From Methylobacterium durans (GTDB taxonomy: Bacteria; Pseudomonadota; Alphaproteobacteria; Rhizobiales; Beijerinckiaceae): 64,000 nt of DNA. Shown in pieces: positions 9,231-21,072 of this stretch. The stretch spans positions 3,767,501 to 3,831,500 of the forward strand of contig NZ_CP029550.1 of NCBI RefSeq assembly GCF_003173715.1, in the 5' to 3' direction. Under the pieces are notes generated by a model. It was not told where the DNA came from and did not search any database. It worked only from the letters and a program-made list of their open reading frames with translations. The position numbers and the translations under genes were made by a program. The stretch's first letter is position 1. Each line of letters begins with the position of its first letter.

Positions 9231-10205
9231 ATGAAAGCCTTGCTGTGCACACGCCTCGGGGGGCCCGAGGATCTCGTGATCGAGACGCTGCCGGATCCCG
9301 AACCCGGGCCGGGCGAGGCTCTGGTGCGGGTGACGGCCGCCGCGCTCAATTTCTTCGACACGCTGATCATCGCCGGCCGCTATCAGGTGAAGCCGGACCT
9401 GCCGTTCTCGCCCAGCGGAGAGGCCTGCGGCGTCGTCGAGGCCCTAGGCCCGGACGTCGCGGGCTTCTCGGTCGGCGACCGGGTGATCGTTCACGTCAAG
9501 TTCGGCACGGCCCGCGAGCGCGTCGCCGTCGCCGTGCGCCATCTCACCCGCGTGCCGCAGGGGGTCTCCGACGCGCAGGCGGCGGGGCTCACCATCACCT
9601 ACGGCACCTCGCTTCACGCGTTGCGGGACCGGGCGAATCTCCGGCCGGGCGAGACGCTCGCGGTACTCGGCGCCTCGGGCGGGGTGGGCCTCGCCGCGGT
9701 CGAGCTCGGCGCGGTGCTCGGCGCTCGGGTGATCGCCTGTGCCTCGTCCGACGAGAAGCTCGCAGTCGCCCGCGCGCACGGGGCGCACGAGACGCTGGTC
9801 TACAAGCCGGAGACCCTGCGCGACGACCTCAAGGCGCTGACGGGGGGAGAGGGCGTCGACGTGGTCTACGACGCGGTCGGCGACGCCTACGCGGAGCCGG
9901 CCCTGCGGGCGCTCGCCTGGAAGGGCCGCTTTCTCGTCGTCGGCTTCGCGGCCGGGGAGATCCCGCGCCTGCCGCTCAACCTCGTGCTCCTGAAGGGCAT
10001 CGACGTGCTCGGCGTGCATTGGGGCGTCTTCGTCGAGCGCGAGCCTGAGGCGCATCAGGCAAACCAGCGCCAGCTTCTCGACTGGGTCGCCGAAGGTCGC
10101 CTCACCGCGAAGGTGCACGGTGTCTATCCGCTTGAGGATTACGCGGAGGCGCTCGGTATCCTCAAGCGGCGAGAGGCGGTGGGCAAGGTCCTGCTGCGGC
10201 CCTGA
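9231..10205 (+). CDS. NADPH:quinone oxidoreductase-type MDR protein
   Basis: A medium-chain dehydrogenase/reductase of 324 residues. The N-terminal GroES-like fold (RLGGPEDLVIETLPDPEPGP, ALNFFDTLIIAGRYQ) lacks zinc-ligand cysteines, as expected for quinone oxidoreductases. The Rossmann dinucleotide motif is AVLGASGGVGLAAVELG at about residue 145. Substrate is unknown; quinones or enones are likely by family. The last gene of the plus-strand run starting at ubiG, it converges on the PfkB kinase with only 13 bp between stop codons. Confidence 0.88.
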   Translation: MKALLCTRLGGPEDLVIETLPDPEPGPGEALVRVTAAALNFFDTLIIAGRYQVKPDLPFSPSGEACGVVEALGPDVAGFSVGDRVIVHVKFGTARERVAVAVRHLTRVPQGVSDAQAAGLTITYGTSLHALRDRANLRPGETLAVLGASGGVGLAAVELGAVLGARVIACASSDEKLAVARAHGAHETLVYKPETLRDDLKALTGGEGVDVVYDAVGDAYAEPALRALAWKGRFLVVGFAAGEIPRLPLNLVLLKGIDVLGVHWGVFVEREPEAHQANQRQLLDWVAEGRLTAKVHGVYPLEDYAEALGILKRREAVGKVLLRP

Positions 10206-10218
10206 AGCCCGGCCGCCG

Positions 10219-11232
10219 TCAGAGCAGGCCCCGCTCGCTGGCGAGCGCGACCAGATCGGATTGCGGACGCGCGCCGATGTGCTGGATCACCTCCGCGGCG
10301 GCCAGCGCCCCGAGGCGGGCGCTCGTCACGTAATCGAGGCCGCGGGCATGACCGGCGAGGAAGCCTGCCGCGAAAAGGTCGCCCGCGCCCGTCGAATCGA
10401 CCACTTCGCGCACCGGCGCGACGCCGACGCTGCGGATCTCGCCACCCTTCACGACGACCGAGCCTTCCTCCGAGCGGGTGACGAGGCCGAGAAGGTGCCG
10501 CCCGTGATTGTCGCGCTCGTCGCGCAGCGCCCGGATCGCCGCCTCGGCGTCCTCGGTCTCGTAGAGGCTCTTCAGCTCGCCGATGTTGGCGAACAGGATG
10601 TCGATGCTGCCGTCGCGGATCAGGCCGAGAAATTCCTCGCGGTAGCGCCCGACGCAGAAGGCGTCGGAGAGCGTCAGCGCCACGGCGTGGCCGGCATTGT
10701 GGGCGATCTTGACGGCCTTGCGGAACGCGTCCTTCGCCGCCGGCGGATCCCAGAGGTAGCCTTCGAGGTATGTGACGCGCGCGCTCGCCACCAGCGCCTC
10801 GTCGACGTCGGCCGGCGAGAGGCCCTGGCAGGCGCCGAGGTAGGTGTTCATCGTGCGCTCGCCGTCGGGCGTCACCAAGACGAAGCAGCGGGCGGTGGCG
10901 GGCCCGTCCGTGGCGGCCGGGACCCTGAACCGGACGCCGGTCGCCTTGAGATCATGCGCGAACAGGCCGCCGAGCTCGTCGTCGCGGACCTTGCCGACGA
11001 AGCCGGTCTTCGCGCCGAGCAGCGCTGCGCCGACCGCGGTGTTCGCACCCGACCCGCCGGAGACGATGGTGGCCGGGCCCATGACCGAGAACAGGTCCTC
11101 CGCCCTCGCCTCGTCGATGAGCTGCATGGCGCCCTTGTGCACGCCCTGCTCGGACAGGAACGCGTCGTCCGTGCGCGCAATGACGTCGACGATGGCGTTG
11201 CCGAGGACGAGGAGATCGAGGGATTCGGTCAT
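10219..11232 (-). CDS. PfkB-family adenosine/sugar kinase
   Basis: The 337-residue product is a ribokinase-fold kinase. Signature 1 is seen as IVSGGSGANTAVGAALLG and signature 2 with the catalytic base as VDSTGAGDLFAAGFLAG. The N-terminus LLVLGNAIVDVIARTDDAFL and the region ILFANIGELKSLYETED resemble the alphaproteobacterial adenosine kinase subgroup, so adenosine to AMP salvage is the most likely reaction; this is family inference. The ATG at 11232 was chosen because the upstream open sequence is Arg-rich and not family-like. It is transcribed alone; upstream lies a decayed Uma2 gene. Confidence 0.87.
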   Translation of the reverse strand: MTESLDLLVLGNAIVDVIARTDDAFLSEQGVHKGAMQLIDEARAEDLFSVMGPATIVSGGSGANTAVGAALLGAKTGFVGKVRDDELGGLFAHDLKATGVRFRVPAATDGPATARCFVLVTPDGERTMNTYLGACQGLSPADVDEALVASARVTYLEGYLWDPPAAKDAFRKAVKIAHNAGHAVALTLSDAFCVGRYREEFLGLIRDGSIDILFANIGELKSLYETEDAEAAIRALRDERDNHGRHLLGLVTRSEEGSVVVKGGEIRSVGVAPVREVVDSTGAGDLFAAGFLAGHARGLDYVTSARLGALAAAEVIQHIGARPQSDLVALASERGLL

Positions 11233-11329
11233 GCGGGCATCCTGCGCAGGCGGTCGGGAAGCGTGGGCGCGCTGTCGCACCCGTGCAGGCAAGGGTCAAG
11301 CCGCGAGCGGGGAACGTCGAGGCTCAGAC

Positions 11330-11501
11330 GTCTGCGGGGCAGGCCCAGGGCGCTCAGTGCATCACTGAGAGCGATCTGCACCCGAAACCTTGTACGCGCG
11401 TGCCGAGCCCGCTGCGGGAACTTCGCGTGCATCTCGCCACCGATCAGTTCGTAACGACGTGGCCGATCCGCCGACCACGCGAGGAACTCGTCCAGGGACA
11501 T
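11330..11501 (-). pseudogene. Uma2-family nuclease remnant (N-terminal fragment)
   Basis: An ATG at 11501 opens with MSLDEFLAWSADRPRRYELI, followed by GGEMHAKFPQRARHARTRFR and VQIALSDALSALGLP. This matches the first 50-60 residues of Uma2 (DUF820) proteins, a PD-(D/E)XK nuclease-like family common in multiple copies in this group. Similarity stops after GLP, and the frame then runs into the start of the kinase gene (stop at 11229). The catalytic Asp/Glu/Lys part, usually another 120-130 residues, is absent. The fragment is most simply a deletion remnant. The rest of the 11233-11582 interval shows no other gene. Confidence 0.65.
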
Positions 11502-11582
11502 CCTCGGCTGCGGGGAGGCGCGCAGGTTCGACGGCGTAGCGCGACCTGAAAATGCGACGCAGGACGCGCGGGCGGCCGACGC

Positions 11583-11897
11583 CTATTGCAGTGTCTTCAC
11601 CTCGCACTGGGCGTAATCCGCGCTCGCCTTGACGTAGGCGTTGAGCTTCTGGACGTAGACCTCGGCGAGCGGCCGGAACGCTTGCGCCTGCGCGTTGTAG
11701 GCCTTCACCGCGTCATTGTAGCTGTAGGCCTCCCAGCCGGGACAGCCGCCCTTGGCGTCGAGGCACGCGGGCTTCTCCGGCAGCGGCGGCTTGGCCGGCT
11801 TCGATTCCGGAGGCGGGGGCTCGGGTCGCGTGCAGGCGGCCCGGGCGCCCATTGTCAGGGCGAGCAGGACCAGGAGGCTACCGAGAACTGCGCGCAT
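11583..11897 (-). CDS. Small secreted protein of unknown function
   Basis: A 104-residue protein begins with a clear signal peptide (MRAVLGSLLVLLALTMGARA, cleavage likely after ARA). The mature part starts with a Cys and a Pro-rich linker (PEPPPPESKPAKPPLP), then a Cys-containing segment (ACLDAKGGCPGW) and a helical Ala/Tyr/Asn-rich region ending in ADYAQCEVKTLQ. Four cysteines in the mature part could form periplasmic disulfides. I recognise no family. It sits 43 bp downstream of msrQ on the same strand, so it may be co-transcribed. Confidence 0.72.
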   Translation of the reverse strand: MRAVLGSLLVLLALTMGARAACTRPEPPPPESKPAKPPLPEKPACLDAKGGCPGWEAYSYNDAVKAYNAQAQAFRPLAEVYVQKLNAYVKASADYAQCEVKTLQ

Positions 11898-11940
11898 CCG
11901 TCATGGTCCTCGCTGGCCGCGGCGACCGTGAGCTTGTCGG

Positions 11941-15570
<3,630 letters not shown>

Positions 15571-15653
15571 GGCAGCGACGCCACTACGTCGATCTGCCGC
15601 GTCGATGCCTTCCCGGTTGCGCGGCGAGTCCCCGACACCCTATCGTCGGTTGC

Positions 15654-16169
15654 ATGATCTGCCTGGCGATCGACTTCGAGACGGCGAACGAGCGGCGCGA
15701 CAGCGCCTGCGCGGTCGGTCTCGCCTGGATCGAGCAGGGCCGCGTGGTGCGGCGCGCATCGCGGCTGATCCGGCCGCCGGAGCTGCGCTTCTCGCCCGGC
15801 AACATCCGCGTCCACGGTATTTTGCCTGCCGACGTGCGGGACAAGCCCGCCTTTCCGGACGTGATGGCGGAATTCCTGCCCGATCTCGAGCGCGGCCTGA
15901 TCCTCGCCCACAACGCGCCCTTCGACATGGGCGTGCTGCGCGCTTCCCTTGCCGCTCACGGCCTGCCGGTCCCGGCTTTCTCCTATCTCTGCACGCTGCA
16001 GATCGCCCGGCAGGTTTTTCCGGATCCGGCAGGATGCGGCTTGGGTAAGGTGGCGGCGCGCCTGGGCATCCGCTTCGAGCACCACGATGCGGGCGAGGAC
16101 GCCTTCGCCTGCGCCGAGATCGCGCTCGCGGCCGTGCGCCAGACGGGGCAGGGGATGTCGCCGGCCTGA
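15654..16169 (+). CDS. DnaQ-like 3'-5' exonuclease
   Basis: A 171-residue DEDD-superfamily exonuclease. ExoI is seen as LAIDFETANERRDSACAVG (catalytic Asp and Glu), ExoII as LILAHNAPFDMGVLRASL (Asp), and ExoIII as FEHHDAGEDAFACAEIA (His and Asp, DEDDh type). It resembles the stand-alone exonuclease domain of DNA polymerase III epsilon but is shorter and lacks the polymerase-binding tail, so a repair or nucleic-acid trimming role is more likely. It starts 83 bp after ligA at an ATG and is followed after 5 bp by the SWIM-type gene, which suggests co-transcription. Confidence 0.88.
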   Translation: MICLAIDFETANERRDSACAVGLAWIEQGRVVRRASRLIRPPELRFSPGNIRVHGILPADVRDKPAFPDVMAEFLPDLERGLILAHNAPFDMGVLRASLAAHGLPVPAFSYLCTLQIARQVFPDPAGCGLGKVAARLGIRFEHHDAGEDAFACAEIALAAVRQTGQGMSPA

Positions 16170-16174
16170 CGCGC

Positions 16175-16570
16175 GTGCTGCCGCTGCAGGTGACCCGGCT
16201 CGCGCCCGGGCCCGACCGGCCGCGCGCGGCACAGCCGGCGCGCGATGGCGTTGCCGGCCGCGCTCTCTTCGCGGCGCGGCGCGCGCAGAAGGCTCCGGAC
16301 GCGATCCGCTTCATGATCCGCGGCAGCACCGGCAACCGCTATGAGGTGGAGCTCGAGGAGCGCCCGTTCGGCTTCTACCTGCGCTGTTCCTGCATGGCCG
16401 GCCGCAACCGGCGCCGCTGCCGGCACGTCGACGCGATGGTGGACGGGGACGTGACGGACCTGATCTCGGCGAATGTCGCCGACGTCGAGCGCCTGCGCCT
16501 CCTGATCGAGGGGGCCCCGACAGGCCACCGAATCGAGCCTAAACGGGTCGGGCGCGTACAGGCGGCCTGA
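16175..16570 (+). CDS. Small SWIM-type zinc-finger protein
   Basis: The 131-residue product contains a SWIM motif, CSCMAGRNRRRCRH (CxC-x8-CxH), near residues 75-88, after a beta-rich lead (IRGSTGNRYEVELEERPFGF). SWIM fingers bind zinc and usually mediate DNA or protein contacts. The protein carries no other recognisable domain. Start is uncertain: GTG at 16175 gives the full length with an Arg/Ala/Pro-rich first 45 residues; ATG 16313 (MIRGSTGNRYEVELEERP) gives an 85-residue core. It follows the exonuclease by 5 bp and should share its transcript. The function is unknown; an accessory role to the exonuclease is inference. Confidence 0.72.
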   Translation: MLPLQVTRLAPGPDRPRAAQPARDGVAGRALFAARRAQKAPDAIRFMIRGSTGNRYEVELEERPFGFYLRCSCMAGRNRRRCRHVDAMVDGDVTDLISANVADVERLRLLIEGAPTGHRIEPKRVGRVQAA

Positions 16571-16610
16571 GGCTGGGCGAGCAGCGAACGGTGGTCGCAC
16601 GGACGGCGCG

Positions 16611-16634
16611 ACCCTCTCCCGTTCGGGAGAGGGT
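16611..16634. repeat. Palindromic repeat, copy 1
   Basis: A perfect inverted repeat, ACCCTCTCCCG at 16611-16621 and CGGGAGAGGGT at 16624-16634, with a TT loop. The inner 22 bp occur again in opposite orientation at 21017-21038. Both copies are intergenic, which suggests a dispersed REP-like element. It lies in the convergent gap between the SWIM gene and the fadJ-like gene and may also act as a terminator. Confidence 0.7.
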
Positions 16635-16643
16635 CGGGATCAC

Positions 16644-16673
16644 GGATGCGACCGGTCCGGAAAGGTCGCATCC
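16644..16673. terminator. Inverted repeat, likely bidirectional terminator
   Basis: GGATGCGACC (16644-16653) and GGTCGCATCC (16664-16673) form a perfect 10-bp stem with a 10-nt loop. It lies between convergent genes. No T tract follows on either strand, so the terminator call rests on position and stem strength. Confidence 0.5.
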
Positions 16674-16700
16674 GCCAAACGGTCGGCTCACGCAAACTCA

Positions 16701-16721
16701 GACCTCGCAAGTTGCGAGGTC
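16701..16721. terminator. Near-perfect palindrome after the fadJ-like gene
   Basis: GACCTCGCAA (16701-16710) and TTGCGAGGTC (16712-16721) are exact reverse complements separated by one base. It lies 6 bp beyond the fadJ-like stop codon. With such a short spacer it may be a protein-binding palindrome or cruciform rather than an RNA hairpin; termination is the simplest guess from position. Confidence 0.45.
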
Positions 16722-16727
16722 GCTCCC

Positions 16728-18934
16728 TCACGCCGCCTGCCGGGCCGCCTCGCCATAGAAGGTGCCACCGGTCTCGGCCATGCGCAGGAGGTTGTCCGGC
16801 ACGCCGAAGCGGGGGCCGTGCTTGGCCTCCAGGCCGCGGGCGAGATCTACGAAGGCTCTCGTGCCCATGAAGTCGATGTAGGACAGCGTGCCACCGGTGA
16901 ACGGCGCGAAGCCGAATCCGAGGATCGAGCCCACATCCGCCTCGCGCGGGTCCGTCACCACGCCCTCGCCGACGGTGCGGGCCGCCTCCAGCGCCTGCAC
17001 CACGAGGAGGCGGTGCTTCAGCTCCTGCACGTCGACCGAGTCCGGGTCGAGGCGGGCCGGCTGCAGATCCTGGAGGCCCGGCCAGAGACGCTTCGGCGCG
17101 CCCTCGGGATAGTCGTAGAACCCCTTCTTGTTCTTGCGGCCGAGACGGCCGTGAGTCTCGACGAGAGCGGTGAGGAGCTTCATCTGGCCGGAATCGACCG
17201 CATCCGGCCCGAGCTGCGCCTCGGTGGCCCGCGCGATCTTGAGGCCGAGGTCGAGCGCCACTTCATCGTTCAGTGAGAGCGGGCCGACCGGCATGCCCGC
17301 CATGCGCCCGGCTGCCTCGATCATGGCAGGCGGCACGCCCTCGAGCAGCATCTTGTGGCCTTCGAGGACGTAGGCGAGCACGCAGCGATTGGCGAAGAAG
17401 CCGCGGGAATCGTTTACGACGATCGGCGTCTTCTTGATCGCCCGCACGTAGTCGAGCGCGGTCGCCACCGCCCGGTCGCCCGTGGTGCCCCCCGGATGAT
17501 CTCCACGAGCATCATCTTCTCGACCGGCGAGAAGAAGTGGATGCCGACGAACTGGTCTGGCCGCTGCGAAGCCTTGGCCAATCCCGTGATCGGCAGGGTT
17601 GACGTGTTCGAGGCGAAGATCACGTCAGGGCCGATCACGGCCTCGACCTTGCCGATCACCTCGGCCTTCACCTTCGGATCCTCGAACACGGCCTCGATCA
17701 CGAGGTCGCACGCCTTCAGGTCCGCGTAATCGGCGGTGGCATGGATGCGGGCCAGCAGCGCTTCGCGGTCCGCACTCTTGGCGCGGCCCTTGTTGATCTG
17801 GTTCGTCACGAGCGTGTGAGCGTAGGCCTTGCCCTTCTCGGCGGCCTCGATCGACTGGTCGACCAGCACGACCTCCATGCCGGCATTGGCCGAGACATAG
17901 GCGACGCCAGCACCCATGAAGCCCGCGCCCACGACGCCCACCCGCTTGATGGCGCTCGGCGCCACGTCCTTCGGCCGGCGCGCACCCTTGTTCAACTCGC
18001 CCATCGAGATGAACAGGGTGCGGATCATCGCAGCCGCCTCCTTGGTCCGGAGGATGTTGGCGAAGTGCCGGCTCTCGACCTTGAGGGCGAGGTCCATCGG
18101 CAGCTGAAGGCCCTCGTAGACGGCGGTCAGGATCGCCTTGGCGGCCGGGTAATTGTCGTGCGTCTCGCGGCGGTAGATCGCGTTGGCCGGCGGCCAGATC
18201 ATCATGCCGGCGGGCGAGTAGACCTTGCCCGAGGGCGCCTTGAACTTGGGCACGTCCCAGGGCGCGACCGCCGAGCCGCCGGCTTTGATCCACTCCTTCG
18301 CCTTGGCGACGATCTCGTCCTTCGGGGCGACCGCGTGGGCGAGGCCCATGTTGCGGGCCATCAGCGGGCGAATCTGCTCGCCCTTGAACAGCATCTGCAG
18401 GGCATCGCCCGTCTGCATCAGGCGGCCCACGCGCTGCGTGCCGCCGGCGCCGGGGAAGAGCCCGACCTTGATCTCGGGCAGGCCGACGCGGGTCCTGTCA
18501 TCGTCGGAGAGAACCCGGTGGTGGCAGGCCAGCGCCAGCTCGAAGGCGCCGCCGAGGCAGACGCCGGCGATGGCCGCCGCGAACGGCTTCCCGCAGGTTT
18601 CGAGCTTCCGATAGAGCAGGCTGAGCCGGCGGGATTCTTCGAAGAAGGCGCGCATCGCGGCCTCCTCGCCCTGCTCGGCCTTCAGGCGCTCGTACTCGCG
18701 GCCGAGGCCCTGCAGCATGGTCAGGTCGGCGCCGCCCGAAAAATTGTCCTTGCCCGAGGTGATGACGCAGCCCTTGATCGACGCGTCACCCGCGACCGCG
18801 TCGACGATCTGCGCGAGCTCGTCCATCACCTCTGGGGTGATGACGTTCATCGAGCGGCCGGGCATGTCCCAGGTGGCCAGCGCGATGCCGTCGGCGTCGG
18901 CGTCGGTCTCGAAGCGGAAATTCGTGAGATTCAT
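16728..18934 (-). pseudogene. FadJ-like enoyl-CoA hydratase / 3-hydroxyacyl-CoA dehydrogenase, frameshifted
   Basis: This is the bifunctional beta-oxidation alpha subunit. From the ATG at 18934 (MNLTNFRFETDADADGIAL) the hydratase domain shows AGVCLGGAFELALACHHRV and LPEIKVGLFPGAGGTQR. The NAD-binding domain follows (VGVVGAGFMGAGVAYVSANA, FASNTSTLPITGLA, GIHFFSPVEKMMLVEIIRG). The frame then breaks at a run of six C on the plus strand (17488-17493); the dehydrogenase C-terminal domain (KKTPIVVNDSRGFFANRC) continues in another frame to 16728. Adding one base gives a normal protein of about 735 residues. Neighbours are a thiolase and an acyl-CoA dehydrogenase on the same strand, completing a beta-oxidation set. 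The break is likely a homopolymer undercall. Confidence 0.88.
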
Positions 18935-19127
18935 CGCTGATCCTCGGGTTGGCATCGGCGAGGCGGCTCGCCTGACCGGATCGTTCGGGCCGTCCCGCTC
19001 GGGACGGGGCACAGGGATTTGAGTCTCGGTGCCGGTCCTTCGGGCGGGGCCGGAGCCGTTGGGCTCCGGCCGCCTCGCGTCAGGGCGGCATCGGCCGAAC
19101 CGGCCGTCCGTCCCGAGGCGCGTCGCC

Positions 19128-19610
19128 TTACTTCGCCGGCATCGGCATTCCGGCCGGGCCGCCGCCGTTCTCGCCGGCTGCAGCGACCGTCAGCATGTTG
19201 ATGAGCTTCGTCACCGCATTCTGCGAGATCGTAGTCACCGTCGAGGACGGGTCGGCGTTGATCGTCTGGAACTTCTGGTAGGTCTTGTCGTCGTAGATCT
19301 CGTTGATGCGCTTCAGCTCGGCGAGCGAGAACTTGTCGGCGTATTCCTTGGCAAGACCCTCGGTCATGATCCCGCGCTGGTTCTCGAACTCGGCGCGGAT
19401 CTCCTTGCGGATCGCGTCGGCCTTCTCGTCCTTCATCGGCGCGACGGTTTTTTCCAGGGCGACGTTGAACCCGTTCTCCAAGTTCTTGATCACGGTCTTC
19501 TGAACAAGAATCTTGGCCTCGGCGAGCTTGTCCGCGGCCTCGTCGGCGCGGGCGGCGAGCGGCAGGGTAAGGGCCGTCGTCAGGCAGAGGGTGGCGAGCA
19601 GTCGCATCAT
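19128..19610 (-). CDS. Secreted DUF2059 protein
   Basis: A 160-residue exported protein. A signal peptide is clear (MMRLLATLCLTTALTLPLAA, then RADEAAD). The mature chain matches the DUF2059 pattern: AEFENQRGIMTEGLAKEYAD, KFSLAELKRINEIYDDKTYQ and a run of helices ending Gly/Pro-rich (GENGGGPAGMPMPAK). The family's function is unknown. I chose the first of two tandem ATGs (19610); the second at 19607 is equally possible. It sits between the fadJ-like and thiolase genes on the same strand, with 129-193-bp gaps on each side, so its own promoter is possible. Confidence 0.82.
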   Translation of the reverse strand: MMRLLATLCLTTALTLPLAARADEAADKLAEAKILVQKTVIKNLENGFNVALEKTVAPMKDEKADAIRKEIRAEFENQRGIMTEGLAKEYADKFSLAELKRINEIYDDKTYQKFQTINADPSSTVTTISQNAVTKLINMLTVAAAGENGGGPAGMPMPAK

Positions 19611-19739
19611 CGTGGCGTTTCTCCCGTGGCTGGTGTCGTGAGGCCGCACCGTTCGCCGCTACGGCCGCGCGCCCTCTATCAGCCCGCGCAAGGGTTTGGG
19701 AGGCGCGGCGTCGGTGCCGCACCCCCGGCGCTGCGTTTT

Positions 19740-20947
19740 TCACACCCGCTCGATGATGGTCGCCGTGCCCATGCCAGCGCCGATACAGAGCGTCACGAGA
19801 GCGCGTTCCTTGCCGGTGCGCTCCAATTCGTCGAGCACCGTGCCGAGAATCATCGCCCCGGTGGCGCCGAGCGGGTGGCCCATCGCGATGGCGCCGCCGT
19901 TCACGTTCACCTTGGCCGGGTCGAGGTCGAAGGCCTGCTGGAAGCGGAGCACCACGGAGGCGAAGGCCTCGTTGATCTCGAACAGATCGATGTCGGACAG
20001 GTTCATGCCGGCGCGCTTCAGGACCTTGCGCGTCACGTCGACGGGGCCGGTCAGCATCAGGGCCGGGTCGGAGCCGATGTTGGCGAAGGCCCGGATCCGC
20101 GCGCGGGGCTTCAGCCCGGCGCCGTCCCCGGCCTCCTTCGAGCCGATCAGCACCGCCGCGGCGCCATCGACGATGCCCGACGAATTGCCGGCGTGGTGGA
20201 CGTGGTCCACGACCTCGACGTCCGGATGCGCGTCTGTCGCGACCGCGTCGAAGCCGCCCATTTGGCCCATCTGCACGAAGGAGGCCTTGAGCTGGCCGAG
20301 GGACTGCATGTCGGTGCCCGGCCGCATGTGCTCGTCGCGGTCGAGCAGCGTGATGCCGTTCACGTCCTTCACGGGCACCACGGAATTGCGGAACAGGCCC
20401 TCGCCCCAGGACTTCGCGGAACGCTTCTGCGACTCGACTGCGTAGCCGTCGCAATCGTCACGGCTGAATCCGTACTTCGTCGCGATCAGGTCGGCCGAGA
20501 CGCCCTGGGGCATGAAGTAGGACTTGATGGCGATGTGCGGATCGACCGGCCAGGCGCCCCCGGAGGCACCGAGCCCGACGCGGCTCATCGATTCGACGCC
20601 GCCGCCGACCGTCATGTCGTGTTGACCGGCCATGACCTGGGCGGCCGCGAAATTGATCGCGTCGAGGCCCGAAGCGCAGAAGCGGTTGATCTGAACGCCG
20701 GGGACATGGGTGCCGTAATCGGCCACCAGGGCCGCCGCGCGGGCGATGTCGCCGCCCGCCTCGCCGACCGGATCGACGCAGCCGAGCACCACGTCGTCGA
20801 CGCGCCGCGTATCGAGGGCATTGCGCGCCTGGATCGCCCGAAGCGCGGTCTCCGCGAGCCGCAGCGCCGTGACCTCGTGCAGCGAACCGTCCGGCTTGCC
20901 GCGCCCGCGGGGGTGCGGACGTGATCGTAGATGTAGGCCTCGGGCAT
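19740..20947 (-). pseudogene. Acetyl-CoA C-acyltransferase (thiolase), frameshifted near the start
   Basis: Thiolase carries out the last step of beta-oxidation. The true start is the ATG at 20947 (MPEAYIYDHVRTP). After 13 residues the frame breaks at a run of five G on the plus strand (20909-20913), and the remainder (RGRGKPDGSLHEVTALRLAE onward) is open in another frame to 19740. Adding one base restores RTPRGRGKPDGSL and a 402-residue enzyme. The nucleophilic Cys is in INRFCASGLDAINFAA, and the catalytic His and second Cys lie in NGGAIAMGHPLGATGA and ALVTLCIGAGMGTA. Since the rest is intact, a sequencing undercall is likely. An automatic caller would place a false start upstream in the wrong frame (to 21047). 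Confidence 0.87.
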
Positions 20948-21016
20948 GTGGGTTTCCTCGTTGTCCGACCGCCGGGTCGTGAGGGGTTGGCCGTATCCGG
21001 AGAGGCCGCACCCTGT

Positions 21017-21038
21017 CCCTCTCCCGAACGGGAGAGGG
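21017..21038. repeat. Palindromic repeat, copy 2
   Basis: CCCTCTCCCG (21017-21026) and CGGGAGAGGG (21029-21038) flank AA. It is the inverted-orientation copy of the 16611-16634 element. It lies between the acyl-CoA dehydrogenase stop and the thiolase start. Confidence 0.7.
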
Positions 21039-21072
21039 GACCCGCACTCAATCCTGCATCAAGCCGGCATTC

